Assembly (NCBI GenBank): GCA_022113835.1
Contig: JAILWY010000009.1
Location: 10,578,001-10,642,000, forward strand
Direction of reading: 5' to 3'
Origin: Atopsyche davidsoni
Lineage: Eukaryota; Arthropoda; Insecta; Trichoptera; Hydrobiosidae
DNA: 64,000 bases
Shown here: piece after piece, positions 52,651-64,000 of the stretch
How the letters are laid out: every line of letters begins with the position of its first letter
Numbering within the stretch: position 1 is the stretch's first letter
Position numbers and translations under genes: made by a program
Notes under the pieces: model-generated
The model's input: the letters and a program-made list of their open reading frames with translations, nothing else
Database searches by the model: none
What the model was told of the DNA's origin: nothing

Positions 52651-55600
52651 AGATTGAATGTATAAAAAGCAAATCCTTTCAATTTTATGATCCATTATAT
52701 TTTTTATTGTTATTAAATAGCCATACAGCATTTTATTCATTACAAACATTCACGTGAAATACGCAATATATAAAATAATAATATAGGGTTCTCTGCTGAT
52801 TAATAAATACAGTTCTACATACAGATTAGTATTTCCTACACCACACTGTAGAATAACCTAGATATTGGAACTCCCCAGACCAAGAATTTCTCGATATATT
52901 TTTTTTAATGAAAAAAGTTATAAAAAAATAAGCAGCAATGTTAAAATGTTTCAAAAACTGACTTTGAAATTCTGAAATTGATTTATACTCATATAATTAA
53001 ACCCCAAAAAGACTAGTTAATGAATTGTAGATAATGGGTTTATTAAATCTGTTCATAGCATTAAAATATGCTTACAAAATGTTGAATAAGCTACGAGAGA
53101 AAGACATTGTTTTCAAATCTCAGTTTAATGCGATACAAAGCCCTGAATTAACATTGTAATCTAATGTGAGCGTTATCCACATAAAGCAAAACTTTTGAAT
53201 TGTTTATGACTTTGGAAATGTCATTAATTAAAACTAAAAAAGTAGACCTAAATATGAAGTGTTGAAACTCCAAAGGCAACGAGTTTATAGCCTTTCATTT
53301 CAACAGCTTGAGACCTATTTGCGAATGGGATCCAATCGAGTAAAACAAATTTATAACAATTGCATAACTTGAGCTTTACTTTAAATATTAACGTTAACTG
53401 CGTAGATTTAGACTATACAACTATTTTTTTACAGTTAATAATTGCAAATTCTCAAATAAGACTGCGAGTATCCTTTGCTTTGTCAATTTAAATATAACAA
53501 CCATAAAAAACTGAAGTTTGAAATATTATATCATACAACCCAAAATGAACAGCTGTTTTGAAAGGGTTATACTGTTGAGTAAAATACTTTGGTTGAAAGT
53601 ATTGTTGGTTTTTTATAGGCTTCATTTTTAGATCTCATTTTAAATTAATTATTTAAAAATTATTTAAATGTTATACATAAATAGTCGCACTGGTATAATA
53701 TCTTCAATTCAATCGGCAATTTTTTTTACTTTTCATGATTTATTATTAAAAATATGTAAATAAATAGCATACATAAAATATAAAGATGAAATTTTTTTTA
53801 ACGTAAAAATAATATATTTGTCAATTTCTATCGTGGTATAAATATGAATACAAGGAATGACTCTGTTGAATGAGTTTTAATAAATCATTAGATTCGGATA
53901 CGTGCAATAGACTTATATCAATTTGTTCATTTTGTTTCTGATACTGTGAGACGATACCAAATCAATATTTGTGTTTGAAACTGGAGAAATTATTTATCCA
54001 ACGAAGATTTGAATACACATTTAAAATACAAAACCTCGCTTACTCTGCCCAACGCAGACAACAAATATTCATTAAGAGTGGGTGAAAACACAGTAAAGAA
54101 AAGATTAAAATAAAAACACCGAAAATATTGCCTCGATTTCTTCTGCCTTTACGGCTAATGTTTCTTTATAAAATAATTCTCTAGGTAGATCACTTCCTGC
54201 TCGCGCAGAATGATTAAAGGTTCATAAATAATCAGAATTGCTTGTGCATGAGATTCCGCTTCACTAATAAAATCGCCATAATTATGTTTTAACATTATAT
54301 AACAGCTTTTACTAAGTAATATTTAGAGTATTATAAATATTTACGTTGTTTCTGTGTTAATAACATTATTAATTACGCGGTATTTACGTACAATCTGTTA
54401 AGAAATAACAAAATCGATAACACAAAAAAATCGCAAGGATTATGAAATAACTTCAGATGGTGTAACTTGCGTTTAAAAATAAATTCAACATCGTGATTTC
54501 GGTGAAGATAAAACATTTGGTTTATTTTTGGTCCCACATTTCGAGATACTAGATAGTCGCTGTTCAATCACCGCAGGCATGCCTCAATGGGACTCACGCC
54601 GTATTGCCTTTGAGGGATGGAACTATGCCGGGGATAATGACTCGTAATAAAGTTCCTTCCGGCGGTGCTGGGCCTACGTGGACTGAATACCCGGCGTGAC
54701 CCCAGCAGGCTGAGGCTCCGCAAGCGACACACAAATTGATTGTTTCGTTTTTGCGCCCTCGGCATAAGAAGTCGCCCTCTGGGGTGACGGGCTAACGGAG
54801 CGACAGGTTTTCACATTTTTATCATATGCAGCATTCCGGTTTATTAGGGTTTGAATACTTGTCAAAAGATCTACTTTTACAATGAAAGGTTTTTTTTTTT
54901 TTGTAATTCATAAAGAGAAGTTGCGTACAGATTATTTTCATAAAAATCTTTTGGTTATTTTTATTAAAAATTACTTTTTGACTATGTATAAAGAAAAATA
55001 TATGTTTTAAGAACTCATTTACGTTAGAAGAAAGGAGAAATTTCTCTGAACAATTTATAATACTTCGATACACTGTTCGAAAGAACAATGAGTATTTATC
55101 AAAGGTATTAAAGACTCAGCAATAACTAGCGAAGTGTACAGAGAAGTATCAGGCCGCCGGGCGTCGCGTCCTATCCGAAGTGAATTTATTTTCATATTAC
55201 ACTTGCACGACTCGCGGAGACTTTCCTTGTAACGAGAGTTGAGTCTAATTTTTTATTCGAATAAAGCAAAGCAAGGAAAAGCAAAAAAACAGAAAAATTG
55301 TGCGGTTTAAACGAGATCCCGGGAAAGAATTTACGTGACAGAGGACGAAATGTTTTTTTTTAATAAAGATTTATAGCGTGAAAACGCCATTACTTTGGTA
55401 AGACTGAGATTATCGTGAGCTGTTCATATGGAGAGAACAGCTGGTACGAATGCCCATCCGATAACTCGAAGATTAATCTTCAAAAATTAGCTCGTTGTAA
55501 ATTACGGGAACGGGAATGCCTAATTCGGAACGGTCACAACGACTCAGATTATATAAATATTCAGATTTTACCCAAATTACCATTTTCCTCAGGGTACGCA

Positions 55601-58600
55601 ATTGAATTATATTTAAATAGTTAAGTGAAGTTATAATAATGTAAGATTTTATGATTCGCCTTCATTTTTCCTAGCAAAAATAATGTTACCGGGGAAAATA
55701 AGCCGATTCATTCGAGGCTTTTTATTTTTTTCAGATTAAGGTGAATATTTTTCAAAAGTTTTAAACAAAGTTCCGTTGAAAACAAAAGATTCGTTCTCCA
55801 GCGCAGCTAATGAAAAGTACGAATCCAGGTCACGACTACTCAGCTATGGTCAATATCATAATTTACGTCCTCGGATACACTCCACGGCGAGCCCGCTCCT
55901 TTATGTTGTTGTAAAGTAAAACATCAAGCTGGGAACTTTCGCAATATTTTAAGGGAGAAATTCATTACGCCATATGACAGTTATTTCTTTATAGGACTAT
56001 TTACCCTTTTTGTAAGTTCAGTTCTTTTGATAAGAAAAACTACGTTTTGCCGTAATGCTCTCCAGTGTGGGAATAGCATTATGAATAGTGAATACATTAT
56101 TTCTACTTAGGGAACTATTGAGAACATGCATAATTGATAAAGTATGATTATTTTTAAGGCTTGCTATTATGGTCGCGTACATATATGCAATAGAATTTTA
56201 CAGTTAAATTAAAACATTCATATAAAATATAAATGGCATGACCATTATAATAAGTAAAGATCTAAATTATTTTTTTTTTTTTTTGTTTGTACTTAAGTAT
56301 TTATTTTAACATGAAGGATATAGAAAATATCGACTTAAACGTTTCTCGCCGAGTTTTCATCGAATAAATGCTGTAAAGCTTTAGAGGGTTGAGTCATTGA
56401 GTTTACTCTTAACTGTATTACAATGCGAAGTATTTACCGAGATTAGAGTATTACGCGCAAGTTCTCCAAACTGTAATCAATTTCACTGAATATAAACAAC
56501 ATTAGGGGAAACAATAGACAACACTCACTGTGCTGCACCAACTTAATTAGTTATGATCGCTGCATTATTTGCATGTTGCAATGAGTCGGGCTGGAAGTAA
56601 ACCGCGTCATACACGAGCACAATACATCCTGTCTGATGGCACGTATTCATACCGCTTTCATTAGAACCGCACGAATCTGAATGCCGTGTCATAAGCATCT
56701 AATGCACTGAATATAACAAGTTACATCTATACTCTGCTATTTGTTCTATAGTCTTTGTCATTTAAATGTTTCCACAAATAAACCAAATTATAACAAGCTA
56801 TTGTCAAAAACGAGCATTAGCAACTCATTCATAAATCTTTAATAAGCAGTCAATCCTTGTTGGCATTTCATTTTAAGCAGGCAGAATAAAGCACATTTCC
56901 GCTTCAATGTCCGGAAGGCAACAAACTTGTTCATTTAAGAAGCCCATCCGCGAGGGACGAGTCCCGACCCGGGACGCAGAGTGTCACTTATTTCAAGTTA
57001 TACAACTAAAGTACATATTCTAATTAAAACATAATTTAATTTCGCCCCATAGCGAGGTGTTTGCTAAACAAGGTGGCTAGTTTTAGTTTAGTGAAAATAT
57101 TAATGTCTAGAGAATTCGTTTTGCCGAATGAGATTGCACGATAAGAAAATTAATAATTTTAATATTAGGAAAAGATGAAAACAAAAGAAGGATGTAAAAA
57201 ATAGCACCCTGTTAAAAAGGTTCTGTTGATGAAAATGAGCTAAATTATTCTTCATAAACCCGCCATTACCCTGGCTTTTCCGGGACTTTCCCTAAAGAAT
57301 GATCGAGTCGAATGTGATGAAAGGTGCGGCGGCCGCGGCTGGGGAGAAAATTATGCAAAGAGGAGTCTGACAGAGTAAGCCCGCTCCTAATCAAACTTAT
57401 CACAGATTATTCTTTACGTTATGAGCTTAATTTCCACTTAATTTTAATAAGTCTACCGAATAACTCAGTTATATTGTTATGCCATTTCAAATTAATTTGA
57501 AAATCTTAGAAATAAGTAGCTGTCTCGCGACGCGCCACTCGCACTTGATCATAATAATAGTCTCGTGAATTTGACTCCCTCGTGACGTAATACCGGCGAA
57601 TTGACAACAGAAGGGATATCTAAAGAGGCGCAAAATGCATTTTTCGCGCATCAGCGTTGCCCGATCTCGTATGATTCATTATCACGTAATGAAGAACAAG
57701 CCAAATCCAGCACAAAACTCAAAGGCGCGACTACACTCCCTTGTACATGTACGGAACTAGCGCTTCGGGCATAAAAAGACGCCCACCGTTCATCTCCCAG
57801 CCGTCACCACAAAACTAGGGCGGTCGTTATTACCCCATTTATCCACCCTTCTCCGCCCTTCTCCGCGGCGGCTTCCTGGCCTTCCGCCGCCTATCGCAAT
57901 CTGCTAAAGTGATGCCGCGAGCCGCCCGCGCCCGAGGAGCCGCTCCGTAAGCCGCGATAAAGGATAAATCTCCGACCGGCGCAGTCGATGGACCGGCCCG
58001 CCCGCTTGAACTCCTGAACTTCGACTCGCACGCGAGCCAGTTTATCGGATTTGAGGCTGTGTTAACCTTTTTGGGGATTTCTGGTATAATGCCGCGGCCA
58101 CTTGAGTATGCGCGGTTCTCTCGGGCGCTCTGCGAAGTCCGGAGGACTCGAACAAAAAATGTGACCCTTTCAAATTTGAATACATCGATAATACATTTAT
58201 GACTGTCTCTTTTGAAGCAAAGGACCAAAACTTACATTTGAAAATACTTTTTGTGAGCTTTAAATCTAAAATACTCTTTGATTATAATATTTTCAATGGG
58301 AAACCTTTAATATTTTTTATAAATTTATTTTAAATTTAAAAATCAATTTATGTGAAATTTATATATGTTTTGATGTCTTTACTGTCAGTTTAATATTTTT
58401 ATTGTCAATTTTTTATAATTAATTCGCCTTTTGTATATTTAAGAACAGCTATGAAACTTATTTGTTTGTCATGACTAAATTATTCATTAAAGACAATTTT
58501 AGCAATATATACGTTCTTTTTTAGATGTTGGTATAGTAGAGTAGATACAATTAATGTAATCAATATATATTTTTTTACATAGGATTATCTTACATACGCA

Positions 58601-61600
58601 CAATCGTACAAACATTCTTACCTCAAACAAAATATAGGCTGAATTCCGATATCAGACTTATACTATAGAAACAGAAAGTGTAGTACGCTTAAGATAATAT
58701 TATTGTACAACCTAGGATAATTACTCTTATACAAGTACAATCAAATTCATCCTAATCAATTTGAACTATAACCAGAAAAATACAAAATGTTGTTATTATA
58801 ACGATTAACATGATTCTTATCATTACACATTAGTTTGTAGGGTTCATTACAGTTACAAATTACTTCGACCTGCGATTTACCCAATTAGGTAATAATTATT
58901 TTGAAGTACCCAGCAAGTTTGGGGCGCCTAGCCCATAGTTTATTAAGCAGGTACGGACAGAACATGTCGTAGGAGTAGCGAACCAAACCCACTCAAACCT
59001 ACACGGAATAATTACATCATAAATTATTTCTTGCTGTAAAATTTATTCAAAACTTGATATGATAATCGAATTCAGACTAATTTTGTAAAAAATACGTTTA
59101 ACTTAACATTTTCATTTACTCAAACATAACTTATCAATATTTTTAAGAAATTTTTTATACGTCATACTTTATACCTGATTAATTTTTTTTCAAAGAAAAG
59201 TGAATCTCTTTTTGATTTTCCAATTAAAAATAATCCAATTTGATAGAGACTGTTCGTATTTTGGTAGTAAAAATATTTCGATGAAATTTAGACAAAAACG
59301 GGTAAGGCCCTAACGCTTTATAGAAAACTGGATGCTTGGTGTGATAAACGAAAACCAAACAAATGCCAATAGTTAAGAACGCAGACAAAACTATACGATT
59401 ATTTTTTGTTTGTATAGAGTAAAAAAAATTACCTTCAAAGAAACTTATAATAAAATTTAATAAAAGTCTACAATTTTACTTATTTTCCAAATTTTTAATA
59501 TGCGAACATAAATAAATAATTACGATACATTTACGAAACAATAACTTATTATTATATCCTGACAATAAAATCCAAGAGTTACATATTATTAAATAGATAT
59601 AATATAGTGAAATTAATTATTGAACTTAATAAAAAAAAAAACCACTAGGAGAGCCAAAATGAAGAAAAATATGCTTGAATTCATTATTGATATTATAATA
59701 CGCCAAATCAAAAAAGGAGGCTGAACATTTTAATTTTTTTTTCTATTGAGTTTTTTTGTGTAATGTTTAAACAAGAAATCAATATATTTTTCAACTGGTT
59801 TGTTTTTCAACGTCAAATATCATTTACTTAAACATTATCACATTTTACATACGCGTTAAAATTATCATGAATGAACACTCATTCCCATGAATAGATATTC
59901 AACATCAGACATTGTTTAAATGTGACTTGCAGTAACAAGCTACGAGAGAGAATTAAGCTTTTCTCACCCTGCGGGATATCTACTTTGAGAAAATTATACA
60001 ATGCTGAACTAAGGGTCTGTCTTTATATGCCAAATTTATCAGAATATTCCAGCCACAACAGTATCATATTATATTTTGTTAACTTCACAAAATTATGAGC
60101 ATAAATCATAGCATAAAATCTTCATTGATTTTTAGGTTGTTGGAAAATTATGCGGTATATATGTAAATAAATACAAATCGCATACTAATAATCAAAATTG
60201 ATTCTCAGTGAGGAATTTTGAATTTAAAATATTTTGGTACATAATAATCAAAAAAAATAATAACTTATTATTTTATCAAGCGACGGAATTTAAATCGTTA
60301 TTTTAGAAATTTATAAAAATACATAAACATTTGCTTAATACATAAACATTCCAATAATGCATAAACTTACATTTAGCTAATGCTATATCTAAAGTTATAA
60401 TAATTTGTGTATAAAGAGTAATTAATCAAAATTTAATTAAACGTCTTATAAGTTTATTAGTTTATTAAATCTGCAACATAATTAATGTCACTAAATCCAT
60501 TGTACTCCAATGAGTAATTTAGTCTCCAAGTTATGTTCAACTGAATAAACTATGTTCTGGATGCGTAGTTAGCGTAGGCTGGTTTATAAAGTTCACGCTT
60601 GTTAGTTTGCCCGTACATTTCTATAATATTGTTTGAAGCCCCTACCAACTAGAACTTTGAGGTACTCATCTCTGAAACATCGGTCAAACGTAATAATGAC
60701 CATCAATCCATGACAAATGTATAAGAGGATTATATACGGTAGGCGGAACCATTAACAATGCGATATTGTATTATTAAAACTCTTAATTATTTTATCATGT
60801 AAAATAACTAAAAGACTACACGTAAATCAAATATAATTTTAATGGTCTGCCAGCATCCTCGTGTTCATACTGAACTCGCAAAAAGAATAAGTTCACTAAA
60901 AAGTTATTTGTAAACAAATTATACTCCTTTAAAAAGAACGTGACATTAATTTTTATACGGCGAACGCTTTGCAGATGCACGGTTTTATTATTCTGCTAAA
61001 TAATAAAAAACAATTACACGGACGCTCGCTGTTTTCCGGGTTTTTTTTTTTTACATCATATTTTGTAATATTCCCCGCAAACAAGCGCTCCACTTTACGC
61101 ACGTGCTGTGCTCATAAGCAAGTGCGCTTAATCCAGACAGGCTATATTATGGTTTATTCGTGCTACACACTCTGTAAACAGTAGCCACTATTTGTAATGG
61201 TTACTTCCAACAATGGCTATACATCTCTCTACCTGCTGCACAATTCCCACTCGTGTCTGGTCCAAGCGGGGCTGTTCAGTACCAGTCCCTCTCCTCGCTC
61301 CGAGTACTCGCTCAGCCATAACAGTAATTATCAAACGCGTGTTTATTTATTATCTACTTCGTAAGCAGAACATCGTTAGCAATAAAATACTTAATTCACA
61401 GCAGCAATTTTTTTTAACTAAATCGTTTATCGTACCATCAATATGAATAAAGCTTCCTATGAAAACTATTAATTTGAAATGAATAAATAGCACATTTCAA
61501 ATCAGTTCATATATTATTGATAATCAAATAGCGTGACTCGGCACTCTGGCAAAGGCAACAATAGGCACACAAACGCGCACAAAGAAAACGTGATATTTTC

Positions 61601-64000
61601 TTTTACCCCGAAAACACAAGCATCTCCGTTTATCAAAATAAAACACGCTAACTAAGAAATAACATCCTCCATTCTTTGAAGAGTGTTACTTATGTATGAG
61701 ATTACTTGTTTTTCAAATTATTTTCGCAATACACGTTGTGACTCTAAATAAATAGATTTCTAGGGACTATATGATTGTGACTAAGTAATGTAAGTAAATA
61801 AATGTAAATTTTCTCTAATCTAACTTCCGTGACCGTATATTTGATTTTTAAAATTTTATTTCATAGTTTCTCATCATAGCTTTGAGAAGCTATTTGAAAT
61901 TACGACACGGTCGGGGTGCGGGGACTCTTGATGGGCGTTTGTGAGGCAGACAATGTGTATTTTACGGTGTCTCTCCTTCCGACGTCGTTACGAAAGCCGA
62001 TATCTCATTCAGCATCCTTTGTATAAAGGAAGACTCCAGCCCGACAGTCCGCAGAAGTACTCACCGGCTTGGCGCAGAACCTAACGATCAACTTAAGTAA
62101 TCGATTTATTATTTGATTGAACAACAATTCTAATAGAGTACAACAACAAAAATTGTACTAATAAATATGCGTGTTTGTGTTGATGCAAAGGTTTGATGGC
62201 ATTTTTTAAGATAATAAGAAATGGGTTTGACTAAATTATTATTTGTTTAAACACACAGTTTTCATAGACATACTATAAAATAAAAAATCAAATTGACGTA
62301 CAAACACATTTTAATCTTGAAATGATCACAAAAAAAAACTTTTTTTTCAGATTTATGTATAAATCGAATTATATTATATTAAATATGTTACATTACAAAA
62401 TTTGGAGTATAATTTTATTCTTTGAAGTATATTGCATACTTGATGCATCTTTTAAATTGTATAAATTATTACGTTAAAAAAGTTTTTTTTAATAGTGGCT
62501 TGGTGCACTCCCTACTCAGAATTTCGTTATATTCTATCCTAATAAAATAAAACAAACCTCTGTCTAGCTGTCCAAAGTCTCGTGTGTAATTAGTACAGCA
62601 AAGTACTTAATAAATGCCCTCCAGAGAGGGCTAGAGCCCTTGCCTGCCTCTATGGATTATGGTAACAATTTTAACTCAAAGCAAGATGCCGGGAAAATAC
62701 GAGTATAACAAGCAGCTTTTGGTGTTTCTAGAATACTTCAGTTTTACTGAGAGGTTCTATTGAAGTTAAGGAATACCAAACATTACCATACAAAACATCG
62801 TTCTCTTAAAACATATCTACATATGCTCTAGCGTCGTTCTCTTACGAAGATAAATAGTCAAGTCATGCAAAAGAGTACTGTATGAAAATTAGATATTTCT
62901 TATTTGAAAAAACAACGAGCTCCTACTCTAAGAATAACATACTTCCGCTATACTCAAATTTATATCGAAATAAACAACTCAATAAAACAAATTGTACTGA
63001 ATAAATTTTCAAAATTGTTGTTTTGGGTATCAGAATTTTTTTTTTAAATTAAAAAATATGTAAGAAACATGAAAGAATATGAAAAAATATGTTTTGAAAT
63101 TCATTACATATCAGATGCACACTAAATCGGCCCCAAAATTAGCTACAAATGAACGGTCATTATGAAGTTCGTGAAATACGTTAAATTTAATAGTTCGCCG
63201 CCTTAACCCTTGTTCAGAGTGATTTAACAACTACCTCTTATCAGCAAGTTGAGCTGAGGGCTTAGCCACTGTACAGATAGTGGCGTCAACTTTTGTACTA
63301 GAACAAAATGGGGGAGAACACTACGTCACAAAGTTTCCTTTGATAATTTTCCTGACAACTAACAGCCGACAGGGAGTCTACAGTCTAGACGCTTTTTTTC
63401 TTTGGTCCATTGTAGAAAGCGTTTTAAAATTCAAACTACTTGACAAATGTCTTTCGTACTCAAGTTTCCATTTTAATGAATCTTTCGCATTTGCACCTAA
63501 GCAATGTGTGAACTAGATAAAAAATATGGTTATAAAAAACAGTATATCTTTTAATTGTTATATTTTTTATCTAAAATTTTTCTTAAACATTTTTATATAC
63601 ATATATACTAACCAGAACTCATAAATTAACAAAAGTATAATCAAGAGAAACTGCAAAATAAAGAATGCTTATTTACTACGTATATAATCTGAGTTATTGC
63701 AAGTTACAAAGTAATCAAAGAGCAAATAGTTTTCATCTCATTCGATACCCTATAAACATTCCACAGTGGATTCCAAGAAAGCTGTTCAAAGTGAAATAGG
63801 AGAACGACATGAAAAGTTTCAGTGCATCCCAGAATAAATCAAACGGTAGTAAAAACGGCAGCCGAATTCCGAACGGAACACGAAACAAAGCTGCGATTCG
63901 CCGGGGCAGGTGGGTGGGGCGCTCTCGGGTGATTTGATTTCACCTGTGTTTGCTCGGCAGCGAGGGAGCCGCGCGAGGCCGTCTGTATCGACAAAGAATC
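52651..64000. other. 5' flank or first intron; no gene recognised
   Basis: This is AT-rich DNA upstream of candidate exon 1. GC-richer islands lie at about 54560-54800, 55130-55360, 56590-56960, 57280-57360, 57530-58150, 61200-61320, 61900-62100 and 63830-64000. No TATA box with a matching initiator could be called with any confidence at 52651-52900. If exon 1 is wrong or is preceded by a non-coding exon, part of this stretch is intron. ORFs up to 129 codons (for example 57839-58228 minus) show no known domain. Confidence 0.5.

Noticed and set aside
57839..58228. 129-codon minus-strand ORF in a GC island
   Set aside because: No domain, no homology recognised and Arg/Ala/Pro bias typical of GC-rich non-coding DNA.

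Overview
This window comes from an insect nuclear genome and carries the 5' part of one large gene on the minus strand: the nicotinic acetylcholine receptor subunit alpha6 (nAChRalpha6, the known spinosyn target). The evidence is a set of short coding blocks that join exactly in phase through GT-AG introns and together spell a cys-loop receptor extracellular domain. The AT-rich intronic DNA with small GC-rich, CpG-containing islands and introns of 4-18 kb fits a lepidopteran or another insect with a medium to large genome. I cannot fix the order from sequence alone.

Layout in transcript order (right to left): a candidate signal-peptide exon 1 (52650-52581); exon 2 (40515-40376); two alternative 45-nt versions of exon 3, an ILTTNAW type (21970-21926) and an LLITNIW type (12716-12672); exon 4 (8559-8450); exon 5 (2785-2605). 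The next exon, with the rest of the ligand-binding domain and the membrane domain, must lie left of position 1. Neither exon 3 copy reaches the length of an obvious ORF. Both were found by reading the minus strand for the residues that must bridge exon 2 (ending ...IIDV) and exon 4 (starting EWNDYN...). Having two versions of exon 3 is the hallmark of insect alpha6 and separates it from alpha5 and alpha7.

The spliced product encoded here is about 182 residues: signal peptide, N-terminal helix, loop D (in the switchable exon 3), loop A (exon 4), and loop E, the 13-residue Cys-loop and loop B (exon 5). Alternative splicing of exon 3 therefore swaps the residues around the loop D tryptophan on the complementary face of the agonist site.

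Everything else is intron or 5' flank. I found no transposon-encoded protein, no rRNA, no intact tRNA and no convincing nested gene. The non-coding part holds GC-rich minisatellites (10-, 11- and 12-bp units), C/G-run tracts able to form G-quadruplexes (one about 100 nt upstream of the LLITNIW exon), a GC-rich imperfect inverted repeat near 5.2 kb, a scrambled tRNA-like segment near 4.55 kb, a structured open-frame extension just past exon 5, and several blocks of balanced composition that could be conserved regulatory DNA.
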